64,000 nucleotides of DNA from an uncultured beta proteobacterium (lineage in GTDB: Bacteria; Pseudomonadota; Gammaproteobacteria; Burkholderiales; SG8-39): assembly GCA_903859155.1 (NCBI GenBank), contig CAIOLO010000010.1, forward strand, positions 1 to 64,000, given 5' to 3'. Shown here piece by piece: positions 37,390 to 50,088 of this stretch. Each line of letters begins with the position of its first letter. Positions within the stretch are counted from its first letter, which is position 1. Below the pieces are notes generated by a model. The model worked only from the letters and a program-made list of their open reading frames with translations. It was not told the origin of the DNA and searched no databases. Both the position numbers and the translations under genes were made by a program.

Positions 37390-38481
37390 TCATTGGCGGT
37401 TATTAAAGACCTGCAACTGTACGAACAGCTGGATCTTTTGGTTGGCCTCCGGAGGCATTGAGGTGAATTCGACCCCAAGAAGGAAGCGACTGTCGCGCCC
37501 ATTGCAGGCCACCACCTTGGCGTAAACATCTCGTGCCTGGTATTCGACCAGGGGCAGATCGAAGCACAGCTTGATCTCGGCGTAGTTGGGCAGATCCTCG
37601 TCCAGTTCGATCAGCACGCCGTGATAGCCAAGGTCGCAGATGGTGCCATGGTGCTGCGCGGGGAGGACGATTCCGCCGAGGATGCGCTGGTAGCTCAAAG
37701 GTCGCGCCACTTTGACGCGATGGCTGCGGCGATTTTCCTGGCGGGGCACCTTGAGCCCGAGTGAGGGGATGGCAACGACTTCGCGCAGACTAAGGGGCTG
37801 GGGCTTGCCCTTGACGTGGATGTTCATGGCACTGCTGGTTTCGATGAAAGCCATGCATCGCCCGTAGGTGCTCTCGCTGATCAGTATCTGACCACGCAGA
37901 CTGAAGGCCTCGATGCGCGCTGCCAGATTGACCTGGTCGCCGATGACCGTGTACTCGGAGTACCGGTCCGACCCCAGCAGGCCAGCGAGTACTTCTCCGG
38001 TGTTGATGCCTATACCCATGAACAATTCTGGCATGCCCCGGTTCATCTGCTCTGAATTGAGCGCACCCATGGCGATCTGCATTTCGACCGCGCAGGCCAA
38101 CGCACGCCGCACATCGTCTTCGCGGCCTACCGGCGCGCCAAACAAAACCATGATTGAATCACCCATGAACTTGTCTATGGTGCCCTGGTGGCGGGCGATA
38201 ATTTCACTCATCTTGATCAACCAGGGATTGAGCAGGCCGATGACAACGCCAGGTGGATGGCCAGCGGTTATCGCAGTGAATCCGCGCAGGTCGGCGATCA
38301 GGACAGTGACATCCCTGCTGAGAAAATCCTGCCCCAGCACGGATGGAAAAACCTCCGTGTCCAGTTGACGCAGCACCCTCTCCACTTCTGATCCGGCGGC
38401 CTCGCTGAGCGCTTGTCCGGTGTCGCGCGCGACGATCTCGCGAATGCGGCGCAGCATCTGCTGCCGCGAGGCGAGTTTCAT
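37390..38481 (-). CDS. Class III adenylate/guanylate cyclase fused to a C-terminal PilZ domain
   Basis: VLIADLRGFTAI, DKFMGDSIMVLFG, VIGDQVNLAARIE cyclase motifs; RRSHRVKVARPLSYQRI...CDLGYHGVLIEL PilZ-like RxxxR and DxGxxG. Confidence 0.85.
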   Translation of the reverse strand: MKLASRQQMLRRIREIVARDTGQALSEAAGSEVERVLRQLDTEVFPSVLGQDFLSRDVTVLIADLRGFTAITAGHPPGVVIGLLNPWLIKMSEIIARHQGTIDKFMGDSIMVLFGAPVGREDDVRRALACAVEMQIAMGALNSEQMNRGMPELFMGIGINTGEVLAGLLGSDRYSEYTVIGDQVNLAARIEAFSLRGQILISESTYGRCMAFIETSSAMNIHVKGKPQPLSLREVVAIPSLGLKVPRQENRRSHRVKVARPLSYQRILGGIVLPAQHHGTICDLGYHGVLIELDEDLPNYAEIKLCFDLPLVEYQARDVYAKVVACNGRDSRFLLGVEFTSMPPEANQKIQLFVQLQVFNNRQ

Positions 38482-38693
38482 GCCGGCGGCCGTTTGACGG
38501 CTGACACCGGAGCGGCGCCGGCATTTTCATGGCGCGCTGACGGCGGGGACATCATTTCACCGCCTGGCCCGTATCTAAGCATTGAGCTCCTCCAATGTGG
38601 ATCGAGCGCCTTGCTGGCTGTCACCCTGCAGGAAATAGACCCTGGAACATTCTACCCAAGCTGAAGCGCGGGCGAATCCCCTGCCTGCGTCCG

Positions 38694-39707
38694 CTACGCG
38701 AGCTTGAAGATGCGCTGCGCCGTGGAGCAATAGATTTTCTCCCTTTCCTCTTCGGTGATCGCCACCTTGTCGAGAAATGTCACCCCTTCCTTGACGCTTT
38801 CGTAGGGGTAGTCCGCGGCAAACATGATGCGATCCGCCCCCAGCACTTCGAGGCTGAGCCGCAACGCCGGCGCGGACATGACACCACTGGTGGTGATGAC
38901 AAAATTTTCGAGGAAATATTCGCTGGGCAATCGAGGAAGTTTTTTGACGGCACCGATTTTTACCTGCAGCAGGTAGCGGTTGTCGATACGCTGCAGCCAG
39001 AACGGCATGCCCTCTCCCATGTGACCTAGTACTATTTTCAGCTTGGGATAGCGGTCGAACACGCCGCACATGATCAGGCGCATGGCATGCAGTCCCGTTT
39101 CCACCGCGAAGCCCCAGCCGGCGAAATACAGACCGTAGTCCAGAAACGGCGTAACCATGCTTGGGGCCGGCTCGCGCGGATGCAGATATAAGGGCATGTC
39201 CAGCGCCTGGGCCGCTTCGAAGATCGGCCAGTATTTAACATCGTCGAGGTACTCGCCCATGGTATGTGAATTGATCAAGAAGCCCTTCATGCCTAGTTTC
39301 CCGGCAGCGCGCTCGAGTTCCAGCGCGGCGCCGTCCGGGTAATGCGGCGCCACTGCGGCCAATCCGGCATAGCGCGAAGGGTGGGCCTTGACTGCTGCAG
39401 CCAGGACATCATTGGCATCCCCGGCCAGACGTGTCGCCGTAACGGCATCAAAGACCTGCACGCCTGGCGAGGTGATTGAAATCACGGCGACATCGATTCC
39501 ATCGGCATCCATGGCCGCAATTCTTCCAGCGCCCAGATCAACGAGCCGGGAATGCACTGCGCGGGCCCCGGGGTCGTCCCCCAGAATGGTTTGGCCCATC
39601 ATGCGAAAGCCCGGCTCGACAAATTTGCTGGCCAGGATTTTTTTCCATTCACTGGCGATCTCTTCGGTCACGAAAGCTTCTTCGACTGCGATTCGTTTGA
39701 ATTTCAT
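38694..39707 (-). CDS. Amidohydrolase-2 family protein (dihydroxybenzoate/gamma-resorcylate decarboxylase-like)
   Basis: RIAVEEAFVTEE, YLHPREP, GHMGEGMPFWLQRIDNRY, FAADYPYE motifs of ACMSD-type decarboxylases. Confidence 0.75.
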   Translation of the reverse strand: MKFKRIAVEEAFVTEEIASEWKKILASKFVEPGFRMMGQTILGDDPGARAVHSRLVDLGAGRIAAMDADGIDVAVISITSPGVQVFDAVTATRLAGDANDVLAAAVKAHPSRYAGLAAVAPHYPDGAALELERAAGKLGMKGFLINSHTMGEYLDDVKYWPIFEAAQALDMPLYLHPREPAPSMVTPFLDYGLYFAGWGFAVETGLHAMRLIMCGVFDRYPKLKIVLGHMGEGMPFWLQRIDNRYLLQVKIGAVKKLPRLPSEYFLENFVITTSGVMSAPALRLSLEVLGADRIMFAADYPYESVKEGVTFLDKVAITEEEREKIYCSTAQRIFKLA

Positions 39708-39889
39708 CGTTTATCCTCGGTGATTGCAGGAATTTGTAGCACACGCGGAGAGAGACTGCCAGCGTCCGCAATCATGCCCGTCGGCGCATGATTTGTTGCG
39801 GTACTGCTGTAAGTTACCTGGTGTAATTGAGGCACCGGTTGGGCTGCTGCAGGCGACGCCTTGAGGCGGCGCCGCGGTGTCCGGGAGCG

Positions 39890-40312
39890 TCAGCGCTTTT
39901 GGCGAAGCCTGCGAATCGCCGCCAGTTGCGCCGCCATCATGGCGTACTCGGCCTGCATTTGGGCAATCTCGAGTTTGTCTTGCGATTTGGCGCGGGCTTC
40001 TTCGGCTCGTTGCAGCGCCTCGGTGGCCTTGGCTTCATCCAGGTCGTGGCCACGGATGGCGCTGTCGGCGAGCACGGTGACGATGCTGGGCTGCACTTCC
40101 AGGATTCCACCAGCGACGAATATCAATTCCTCTTCGCCACCGTCGGCGGGCTTGATACGCACCGTACCCGGCTTGATGCGCGTGATCAGCGGGGTGTGCC
40201 TGGGATAGATGCCCAGTTCCCCGTCCTCACCCGGCAACACCACGAACTCGGCTTCGCCCGAGTAGACGCTGCCTTCGGCACTGACGACGTCGACGTGGAT
40301 GGTATTGGCCAT
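39890..40312 (-). CDS. atpC: ATP synthase epsilon subunit
   Basis: [44 protein letters not shown]. Confidence 0.96.
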   Translation of the reverse strand: MANTIHVDVVSAEGSVYSGEAEFVVLPGEDGELGIYPRHTPLITRIKPGTVRIKPADGGEEELIFVAGGILEVQPSIVTVLADSAIRGHDLDEAKATEALQRAEEARAKSQDKLEIAQMQAEYAMMAAQLAAIRRLRQKR

Positions 40313-40315
40313 GAA

Positions 40316-41755
<1,440 letters not shown>

Positions 41756-41783
41756 CTAAGCGTTTATCAATCGTTTCAAAGCG

Positions 41784-41809
41784 TTGACCAGTTTCAAATC
41801 ACTGGTCAA
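41784..41809. other. Intercistronic stem-loop between atpG and atpD (9-bp perfect arms TTGACCAGT/ACTGGTCAA)
   Basis: Perfect inverted repeat with 8-nt loop. The T-tract on the transcribed strand precedes rather than follows the stem, so it is not a typical terminator. Confidence 0.5.
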
Positions 41810-41891
41810 AAAATTTCTAAGCACTTACTTGTTCACTCATCCGCTGCACCGGGGCGGTGTGCTCGAACCGCTCCGAGAATCCGGGCGGAAC

Positions 41892-42755
41892 TCACACTGC
41901 CGCGGCGCCCCCTACAATCTCGGACAATTCCTTGGTAATCGCCGCCTGGCGGGCCTTGTTGTAGACCAGAGTCAGCTCGCCAATCACGTCCCCGGCGTTG
42001 TCACTGGCTGCCTTCATCGCCACCATCCGCGCCGACTGTTCCGAGGCCATGTTTTCAGATAGCGCCTGCAAAATGATCGCCTCGATGTAGCGCGTCAAAG
42101 CCTGATCGAGAACCACCTTCGCCTCCGGCTCGTAGATGTAGTCCCAGGTGCCTTCGGGCGATCCGAGGCGCTCACCGGAGAGCGGCAGGAGCTGCTCCAT
42201 CACCGTTTCCTGCTTCATGGTGTTAATGAAGCGGGTGTAGAAGATTACCACCCGGTCGAAGCGGTTCTCGACATAGCCATCAAGCATTACCTTGATAACG
42301 CCGATTAACTTCTCCAGGTGCGGTCGGTCCCCAAGCTGGGTAACCTGGGAAACCACCTTGGCGCCCAGTCGCTGCATGAACCCTAGGCCCTTGTTGCCGA
42401 TGCAGCAGACTTCGAACTTTTCGCCCTGTGATTCCCACTCCTTCATCTGGTTGAGGGCCAGACGCTGCACGTTGGTGTTGAGCCCCCCGCACAGGCCCTT
42501 GTCGGTGGTGATGATGATGATGCCCACCCCTTTCGAGGTGTCGCGCTCGATCAGATAGGGATGGCGGTACTCGGGATTGGCATGCGAAATGTGCGCCGCC
42601 AGATTGCGTATTTTTTCGCCATAGGGGCGCACCGCGCGCATGCGCTCCTGCGCCTTCCTCATTTTGGAGGCAGCGACCATCTCCATGGCCTTGGTGATCT
42701 TGCGCGTGTTCTGCACGCTCTTGATCTTGTTGCGTATCTCTTTAGAGCCTGGCAT
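41892..42755 (-). CDS. atpG: ATP synthase gamma subunit
   Basis: [36 protein letters not shown]. Confidence 0.97.
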   Translation of the reverse strand: MPGSKEIRNKIKSVQNTRKITKAMEMVAASKMRKAQERMRAVRPYGEKIRNLAAHISHANPEYRHPYLIERDTSKGVGIIIITTDKGLCGGLNTNVQRLALNQMKEWESQGEKFEVCCIGNKGLGFMQRLGAKVVSQVTQLGDRPHLEKLIGVIKVMLDGYVENRFDRVVIFYTRFINTMKQETVMEQLLPLSGERLGSPEGTWDYIYEPEAKVVLDQALTRYIEAIILQALSENMASEQSARMVAMKAASDNAGDVIGELTLVYNKARQAAITKELSEIVGGAAAV

Positions 42756-42859
42756 CTGCTAGTTCCAGTTGCTAATTCGTTCCCGATTCGAACAGCGCAT
42801 CGGCGACCGTTCCAATTCTGGGAGCTGTTGCGGCGCCGACAGGCGTCCGCCAATAACAG

Positions 42860-44410
42860 TTAATAACTGCCGTTCTTCTTCCAATCGTCGATCGCCGCTT
42901 TCAGGGCAGCTTCGTCCTCCGCACTCATGTCCTTCTTTTCCTCAAGACGGTTCAGGATGTCGGCGTACTTGGCGCGCATATGGTCCCTGAGCGAGCGCTC
43001 GGCGGCGAGCGCCTTTTTCACTTCGACGTCGTCGAAATAGCCGTTGTTCACGGCAAACAGCGTAAGCACCATTTCAACGACCTGCATCGGCTGGTATTGT
43101 GGTTGCTTCATGAGTTCGGTCACCATGCGTCCGCGCTCGAGCTGTTTCCGGGTGGCTTCATCCAGATCCGACGCGAACTGCGCAAATGCCGCTAGTTCGC
43201 GGTACTGGGCAAGCGCCAGGCGCACCCCGGCGCCCACATCGCGGCGCTTCATGATCTTGGTCTGTGCCGCACCGCCCACACGCGATACCGAAACACCGGC
43301 GTTGATGGCAGGACGGATGCCGGCATTGAACAGGTCGGTCTCTAGAAAGATCTGCCCGTCAGTGATTGAAATCACGTTGGTCGGCACGAACGCGGATACG
43401 TCACCCGCCTGCGTCTCGATCACCGGCAGCGCGGTCAGCGAACCGGTCTTGCCCTTGACCGCGCCCTTGGTAAAGCGCTCCACCCAGGCTTCGGACACGC
43501 GCGCAGCGCGCTCGAGCAAACGCGAATGCAGGTAGAACACGTCACCAGGATAGGCTTCGCGTCCCGGCGGACGGCGCAGTAGCAGTGACACTTGCCGGTA
43601 GGCCCAGGCCTGCTTGGTCAGATCGTCATAAATGATGAGGGCATCCTGGCCGCGATCACGGAAATACTCGCCCATGGTGCAACCCGAATAAGGCGCGATG
43701 AACTGCATCGCCGCGGATTCCGAGGCGGTGGCGGCCACCACAATGGTGTATTCCATGGCGCCGTGCTCTTCGAGCTTGCGCACCACGTTGGCGATGGTTG
43801 AGGCTTTCTGTCCGATGGCGACGTAGATGCAGAATAGGTCCTTGCCCTTCTGGTTGATGATGGCGTCAATCGCCACCGCGGTCTTGCCAGTCTGCCGGTC
43901 GCCGATGATCAACTCGCGCTGTCCGCGGCCCACCGGAACCATCGCGTCGATCGACTTCAATCCGGTCTGCACCGGCTGCGAAACCGACTTTCTCCAGATC
44001 ACCCCGGGGGCGACCTTTTCGATCACGTCGGTTTCTTTGGCGTTAATCGGTCCCTTGCCGTCAATGGGTTGCCCCAGCGAATTGACCACGCGCCCTATCA
44101 ATTCCGGGCCAATCGGCACCGACAGGATTTGGCCGGTGCATTTGACCGGATCCCCTTCGGATATATGCTCGTATTCGCCCAGAATCACCGCGCCGACCGA
44201 ATCTCGCTCCAGGTTGAGTGCGAGGCCGAATGTGTTGCGAGGAAATTCCAGCATCTCTCCCTGCATCACATTGGACAGGCCGTGTACGCGGCAGATGCCG
44301 TCGGTCACCGTGACGACCGTGCCCTGGGTGCGAACGTCGGCCGAGAGCGCCAGATTGGCAATCTTCGAGCGCAGCAGTTCGCTGATTTCGGAGGGTTTCA
44401 GCTGTTGCAT
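42860..44410 (-). CDS. atpA: ATP synthase alpha subunit
   Basis: [36 protein letters not shown]; operon position. Confidence 0.98.
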   Translation of the reverse strand: MQQLKPSEISELLRSKIANLALSADVRTQGTVVTVTDGICRVHGLSNVMQGEMLEFPRNTFGLALNLERDSVGAVILGEYEHISEGDPVKCTGQILSVPIGPELIGRVVNSLGQPIDGKGPINAKETDVIEKVAPGVIWRKSVSQPVQTGLKSIDAMVPVGRGQRELIIGDRQTGKTAVAIDAIINQKGKDLFCIYVAIGQKASTIANVVRKLEEHGAMEYTIVVAATASESAAMQFIAPYSGCTMGEYFRDRGQDALIIYDDLTKQAWAYRQVSLLLRRPPGREAYPGDVFYLHSRLLERAARVSEAWVERFTKGAVKGKTGSLTALPVIETQAGDVSAFVPTNVISITDGQIFLETDLFNAGIRPAINAGVSVSRVGGAAQTKIMKRRDVGAGVRLALAQYRELAAFAQFASDLDEATRKQLERGRMVTELMKQPQYQPMQVVEMVLTLFAVNNGYFDDVEVKKALAAERSLRDHMRAKYADILNRLEEKKDMSAEDEAALKAAIDDWKKNGSY

Positions 44411-44494
44411 GACAGTTCCGATATGGTGAGAGTTTTGTAAGTTCTATTGGCAAATGGCAATAGCGCGGTGCCCGGAAATTGAGAATGCACCGCT

Positions 44495-45028
44495 CTAGCT
44501 GCCCATCAATCCGTTGCGCATGGCTTCGAGCTTGCCGCGCACCGAGCCATCAATGACCTGATCACCAACGCGCACTCGGGCACCGCCAATCAACGCCTGG
44601 TCAACGGCAACCTTGGGACGTATCTTCCGCTTGAAGCGGCGCTCCAGATCCACGACCAGCGCCGCCAGTTCAGCACCTTCAAGTGCGTAGGCGCTGGTTA
44701 TTTCCGCGTCGATGGCGCCCTCGCGTTGCGCCTTCAACAGCTCAAACTGCGAAGCGATCGTGGGCAAGGCTTCAAGGCGCTTGTTCTCAATGAGAATCTG
44801 GACCAGGCCACTGACTTCGGCTGGCCGTTTTTCCACAACCGAAAACAGGTCCGCCATTTGCGCGTCGCTGACGTTGGGATTGCCCGCAAGCTGCATTATT
44901 TCCTGTGACTGCGCTACGAACGCCAGGCTGGAGAGGGCATCGGACCAGAGCGCGAGCGTTCCAGCCTTGTCGGCCACGGCGAACGCGGCCTCGGCGTAGG
45001 GTCGCGCGATTGTGGCGACTTCTGCCAT
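44495..45028 (-). CDS. atpH: ATP synthase delta subunit
   Basis: MAEVATIARPYAEAAFAVADKAG...PKVAVDQALIGGARVRVGDQVIDGSVRGKLEAM. Confidence 0.96.
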   Translation of the reverse strand: MAEVATIARPYAEAAFAVADKAGTLALWSDALSSLAFVAQSQEIMQLAGNPNVSDAQMADLFSVVEKRPAEVSGLVQILIENKRLEALPTIASQFELLKAQREGAIDAEITSAYALEGAELAALVVDLERRFKRKIRPKVAVDQALIGGARVRVGDQVIDGSVRGKLEAMRNGLMGS

Positions 45029-45032
45029 TTGC

Positions 45033-45503
45033 TCAGATTTCTTTCTTCAACTGGGCAAGCAGTTCTACATGCGCCTGGGCATTGATCTCGCGGCGCAGGA
45101 TCTTTTCCGCACCCGCGACCGCCAGAGCGGCCACCTGTTCGCGCAACGCCTCGCGGGCCCGTGACACTTCCTGCTCGATTTCTGCCTTGGCCGCTGCCTT
45201 TTCACGGCCGCCTTCGTCGCGCGCTGCCAGCTTCGCCTCTTCGATCATCTGCGAAGCACGCTTCTCAGCCTGGCCGATGATATCCCCGGCGCGGCTACGC
45301 GCCTTGCCGATTTCCTCGTCAGCCTGCTTCGAGGAAAACTCGAGGGCCTGCTTGCCTTTTTCGGCGGCAGCCAAGCCGTCGGCAATGGTTTTCTGGCGAG
45401 TCTCTATCGCGGTCAACAAGTGAGGCCAGATGAATTTGGCCGAAAACCAGATGAACGCAAGAAAGACAACTGCCTGTGCGAAAAGAGTCGCGTTAATGTT
45501 CAT
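45033..45503 (-). CDS. atpF: ATP synthase B subunit
   Basis: [29 protein letters not shown]. Confidence 0.96.
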   Translation of the reverse strand: MNINATLFAQAVVFLAFIWFSAKFIWPHLLTAIETRQKTIADGLAAAEKGKQALEFSSKQADEEIGKARSRAGDIIGQAEKRASQMIEEAKLAARDEGGREKAAAKAEIEQEVSRAREALREQVAALAVAGAEKILRREINAQAHVELLAQLKKEI

Positions 45504-45542
45504 ACGTATTCCCCGAACGGGAAGAGCGGCGCAAGGCCGCGA

Positions 45543-45818
<276 letters not shown>

Positions 45819-45859
45819 TTACGTTCCTTTCCTTAGCTGCAAGACGATTGAATCGAAAA

Positions 45860-46684
45860 TTAGTGGTGCTGGTGGGCCATCGAGATATAGACGATAGTGA
45901 GCATCATGAACACATAAGCCTGCAAGGCGACAATCAGTATGTGAAATACCGCCCACGCCCAGGCCAGTCCCATGGAGACAAACAGGCCAATGTAATAGTC
46001 GTTGCTCCAGGCGCTGTTGGCCGCCCACATCCACAGCAGCAAAAATATCATCTCCCCTGCGTACATGTTGCCGAAAAGCCGCAGCGAATGCGAAAGGGGT
46101 TTGGAAATGTATTCGATAAGATTGAACAGCAGATTGAACGCCCATACCAGCGGATTGGAGCCGAACGGCGAACAAAACAGCTCGTGGATCCAGCCACCAA
46201 AGCCTTTGACTTTAATTGCGAAAAAAACCGTCAACGCTAGGACGGTGAGCGACAGGGCGAAGGTGGTATTGACATCCGAGGTGGGCACGATACGGAAGCC
46301 GTGTTCGCTGATCGAATGCGTACCCAGCGCTATCCAGTCCACTGGCAGGAAATCCATGGAATTCATCAGTAACACCCAGATGAACACGGTCAGGGCCGCC
46401 GGCGCGACAAAAGCGTGGCGCTCGTGCTTGAAAACTCCCTTGGTCTGGTTGTCGATGAAATCGAACACCAATTCAATGAAAGCCTGACGCTTGCCGGGTA
46501 CACCGGCGGTCGCTCCCCGGGCGATCCACCAGAACAGCCCGAAACCGACAACACCCAGCAATATGGACACAGATATAGAGTCCATATTCAGCGTCCAAAA
46601 GCTGCCATCGCCTACCTGCTTGCCAAAGAAGGACAGGTGGTGATTGATATACTCGTTTGGGGTGAGTTCTGTTCCGGAAGCCAT
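45860..46684 (-). CDS. atpB: ATP synthase A subunit
   Basis: [12 protein letters not shown]...[19 protein letters not shown]...[21 protein letters not shown]. Confidence 0.97.
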   Translation of the reverse strand: MASGTELTPNEYINHHLSFFGKQVGDGSFWTLNMDSISVSILLGVVGFGLFWWIARGATAGVPGKRQAFIELVFDFIDNQTKGVFKHERHAFVAPAALTVFIWVLLMNSMDFLPVDWIALGTHSISEHGFRIVPTSDVNTTFALSLTVLALTVFFAIKVKGFGGWIHELFCSPFGSNPLVWAFNLLFNLIEYISKPLSHSLRLFGNMYAGEMIFLLLWMWAANSAWSNDYYIGLFVSMGLAWAWAVFHILIVALQAYVFMMLTIVYISMAHQHH

Positions 46685-46693
46685 GTCTAATAT

Positions 46694-47092
46694 TCAGCTG
46701 GTTTTTTGCGTTTTCTCGCGAACCAGAATTGCCATCGTAAAAATAAAAGCCGTCACAATAAAAGCGCCGATCAATCCGCCCGGCACCACCTGCTTGTACG
46801 CCGCGAACGCCAGCACCAGCAAAGCCAGCATCAACCCGATCCTAACCGCCTCAGCGACAATTGCCACAACCAGCATGTCCGCCGCAGTTCTTGCCTTGCC
46901 GCGCTGTATCAGCAATCCCGCTGCAATTCCTGCCACTATGGTGGTCGCCCCCCCCAAAACGGCGGAAATCGCTCCATGCATCCCGGCAACCAGTGCGGCA
47001 ATCACCGCGATTACCGCTGTTGCCAGCGCCTGCCACCACAATACGGTTTTGAGCGCCTTGCTCCGCAGGCCTAGCATTCCGGATCGCACCAC
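46694..47092 (-). CDS. atpI: ATP synthase I-like protein
   Basis: Small 4-TM protein directly upstream of atpB; AtpI-like GAISAVLGGATTIVAGIAAGLLI. Confidence 0.8.
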   Translation of the reverse strand: MVRSGMLGLRSKALKTVLWWQALATAVIAVIAALVAGMHGAISAVLGGATTIVAGIAAGLLIQRGKARTAADMLVVAIVAEAVRIGLMLALLVLAFAAYKQVVPGGLIGAFIVTAFIFTMAILVREKTQKTS

Positions 47093-47182
47093 ACATGCTG
47101 CGGTGCCGCAAAGGCTTGGATTCTAATCGTTTAGAGGGCCTGACGTCAATTTTGAGTGAACGCCCATCCAGCACATCCACTG

Positions 47183-48586
47183 TCAGCGGGGGTAGCAGCT
47201 TTCGATTTGTCGCAGCAGTTTGCCGGCATCCTCAGGCCGGCCAAGGACCCCGAGAGCGGCGTTACAGAGAGAATCCGCGCTTTCGGCCGAGAGTAAAGGG
47301 TAGAGCACGCGACGGTATTTTTCACGCACCTGGGATTCATCGAACGGCCTCCCGGGATCTCCCGGAATTTCGGTAACCAGCGATTGCCTATCGCCATCTC
47401 GAGTCCGTATTTCAATACGTGCGGGCCAAGTGCGCGGGAAATGTTCCATCAATTTCTCGTCGGCCTCCACACTGATTTTTGCAAGCATGTCCACAAATGC
47501 CTGCGGCGTCGACGCTGGCGCGTAATCAAGCCGGTACATTATTTCCGGCGCCAGCGCCGCCAGCACCAACTGGTAGGGAAGACTGGTCATGTGGGAGCCG
47601 CGATCACCGGGAATAACGCCATGGTTGACCATTGCGAGGTACGCCGGGGGAACGGCCACCTTGATAGCTTCGATCAGCGAGGAATCCAGACCACCCTGCA
47701 GCAACTCCTTTAAACCCTGCGCCGCAGCCATGGTCTGGCGGGCGGCACACCAGGGCTTGAAGCCCACATCGAGAACCGCCGCATGCTTGCCAAGGTTAGA
47801 TAGCAGCCGCGCGCCATCTATTTTGAGCCCGTAGACTGCGTGAAACGGCTTGTCCAGCAAGGTCAGATCAGCGGTAAACCCCTCTTGCGCCGCAAAGGCA
47901 GCCATGACGCCATTGCGTACCGCGCCACCCAGGAGCAGCCAGCGTGCCATCTTTCCGCTTTGTTGACCGACGTTGGGGGAAGCAACCACCAAGGCTAGAC
48001 CCAGCGCGTGTGCGGTGAGCTTGTCGTCCAGACCCAACAGGCGTGAGGCCACAGCTGCGGCGCCGAATGGCGCATTGAAATAGGTGGGCCAAATACCGCG
48101 ATACAGTATCGAGGCTCCGCCCATTTCCTCGCCAAGTCGAACCATTGCGTCGTAGCCCGCGCTGATGGCCTCTTCGAGCGCCGACCGACTGCTATTGCCC
48201 AGTGCGCCTGCAATGCTCAAAGCTGCTGGAACCACCAAGGCGCCTGGCGTGGTACCCGCCGCCAGATGAATATCATCTATTTCGCTCAGTCGCGTTAAGG
48301 CGCAATGAAGTTGCACTCGCCCCATGAGCCCCGCCCCAACAGGACCCGCGTCACCCTTTGCGGCTGCCGCCAGCAGTTCTTTCCCCTCGTGCGTATGCGC
48401 GCCAGCGACCCAGGCTAAAACGGCGTCGGCCACGTGCAATCGCAGGATTTCGCGCACGGGATCGGTAAGTCCAGCGCCAGCGCCGCTCACAATGTGAGCA
48501 CCAAGATGCCCAAGAGTACTCATATCACCCCCAAAGGATTGTCCGTATCCGGATATGTCATCAATTGAATCGGCGCTACGCATCAT
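47183..48586 (-). CDS. MmgE/PrpD family protein
   Basis: 467 aa; LRLHVADAVLAWVAGAHTHEG...FGAAAVASRLLGLDDKLTAHALGLAL; start could be Met at 48523. Confidence 0.85.
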   Translation of the reverse strand: MMRSADSIDDISGYGQSFGGDMSTLGHLGAHIVSGAGAGLTDPVREILRLHVADAVLAWVAGAHTHEGKELLAAAAKGDAGPVGAGLMGRVQLHCALTRLSEIDDIHLAAGTTPGALVVPAALSIAGALGNSSRSALEEAISAGYDAMVRLGEEMGGASILYRGIWPTYFNAPFGAAAVASRLLGLDDKLTAHALGLALVVASPNVGQQSGKMARWLLLGGAVRNGVMAAFAAQEGFTADLTLLDKPFHAVYGLKIDGARLLSNLGKHAAVLDVGFKPWCAARQTMAAAQGLKELLQGGLDSSLIEAIKVAVPPAYLAMVNHGVIPGDRGSHMTSLPYQLVLAALAPEIMYRLDYAPASTPQAFVDMLAKISVEADEKLMEHFPRTWPARIEIRTRDGDRQSLVTEIPGDPGRPFDESQVREKYRRVLYPLLSAESADSLCNAALGVLGRPEDAGKLLRQIESCYPR

Positions 48587-48607
48587 TTACGCGCCTCCGG
48601 TGTCCTG

Positions 48608-50065
48608 CTACTGCCTCCAGAAACCCGGCGTAAATACCACCAGCAACGTCATGAGCTCCAATCGCCCCAGCAACATTGCCATGGTGCACAACCAAGTCTG
48701 CAAATCATTCAGGACCGCATAGGTAGTGGCCGGACCAACCTGCGCGAGGCCAGGCCCGGTGTTGTTGACGCATACGATAATTGCCGAGAAGGCGGTCAAG
48801 ATATCCAGCCCTGATGCGGCCAACAACATGGTGAGCGCAATGATCGTGCCGCCATAAACCAGCATGAACGCCAGCACCGCGAACACGATGTTGTTCTCAA
48901 CCACCTCCCCGGCCAGCTTCACCGGTATGTAGGCGCGCGGATGCACGATGCGCTTGAGTTCACGCAACGCCTGTTTAACCATGATCACCGCACGCACCAT
49001 TTTTATGCCTCCGCCAGTGGATCCCGAGCACGTGGCAAAACAGCACAGGAACAGCATCCATACCGGCGCAAAAATGGGCCACTGATAGTAGTCGGTGTTT
49101 GCAAACCCGGTGGTTGTGGCAATTGACACCACATTGAAGCTGGCAAAACGCAGAGCTGTCCAGAAATCCGCATAAACCTGGTTTCCCAGCAAAAACCAGG
49201 CAATCCCGAAGCAGGAAAAAATGACCACCGCTAAAAACCACCTGGCTTCAGGATCGGCGATATAGGGAACGAACCGGCGTCTGCGGAATGCGACGAAATG
49301 TGTGCCGAAATTGATGCCGGCGACCAGCATGAACAATATGGTCACTGCTTCGATGGCCGGGGAGTTCCAGAAACCGAAACTCTCATCATGCGTGGAAAAT
49401 CCGCCCAAACCCATGGTCGAAAAGGCATGCACGACGGCATCAAACCAGGACATGCCGGCCACCTTCAATCCGACGATACATGCGAGCGTAATCAGGGCGT
49501 ATACCGCCCAAAGACCCTTCGCGGTTTCGGCAATTCGCGGGGTAAGCTTGGCATCTTTCATCGGTCCGGGCGTCTCCGCCCTGAATATCTGGCTGCCACC
49601 GACACCCAGCAGCGGCAATATCGCCACCGCGAGAACCACCACGCCCATGCCACCGAGCCAGACCAGAAACATGCGCCAGAAATTGATCGACGGAGGCAAT
49701 GCGTCCAATCCGGAAAAAACGGTGGCCCCTGTCGTGGTCAACCCCGACACGGTTTCAAAATAGGCATCCGTGAATGACAACTGTGGAAGAAAAATCATCA
49801 GTGGCAGCGTGGCGAAGGCGGGCAGCACCGTCCAGACCAGCGCCACGAGAAGAAATCCGTCTCGCGATTGCAACTCACGACGGTCATGGCGCGTCGCCGC
49901 CCATATCCCGAGGCCAGCGGCCAATGTCATCAGGACCGCTTCGTCGTAGGCGTGCTGGGCTGCGTCCTCCATGAAGAATGAAACCGCTGCGGGAACCGCC
50001 ATGGCGATCGCAAAAATCATCAGGACGACGCCCAGGACATTGAGTACCGGAAGGACTCGAACCAT
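48608..50065 (-). CDS. trkH: Trk potassium uptake protein TrkH
   Basis: FTDAYFETVSGLTTTGATVF, CFATCSGSTGGGIKMVRAVIM; 485 aa, multi-TM. Confidence 0.94.
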   Translation of the reverse strand: MVRVLPVLNVLGVVLMIFAIAMAVPAAVSFFMEDAAQHAYDEAVLMTLAAGLGIWAATRHDRRELQSRDGFLLVALVWTVLPAFATLPLMIFLPQLSFTDAYFETVSGLTTTGATVFSGLDALPPSINFWRMFLVWLGGMGVVVLAVAILPLLGVGGSQIFRAETPGPMKDAKLTPRIAETAKGLWAVYALITLACIVGLKVAGMSWFDAVVHAFSTMGLGGFSTHDESFGFWNSPAIEAVTILFMLVAGINFGTHFVAFRRRRFVPYIADPEARWFLAVVIFSCFGIAWFLLGNQVYADFWTALRFASFNVVSIATTTGFANTDYYQWPIFAPVWMLFLCCFATCSGSTGGGIKMVRAVIMVKQALRELKRIVHPRAYIPVKLAGEVVENNIVFAVLAFMLVYGGTIIALTMLLAASGLDILTAFSAIIVCVNNTGPGLAQVGPATTYAVLNDLQTWLCTMAMLLGRLELMTLLVVFTPGFWRQ

Positions 50066-50088
50066 TTCCGCAGCTTACTTTTCGCGTG

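Noticed and set aside
39852-39873. GC-rich stem GGCGACGCC-ttga-GGCGGCGCC downstream of atpC as a rho-independent terminator
   Set aside because: One internal mismatch and no T-tract following it on the transcribed strand.
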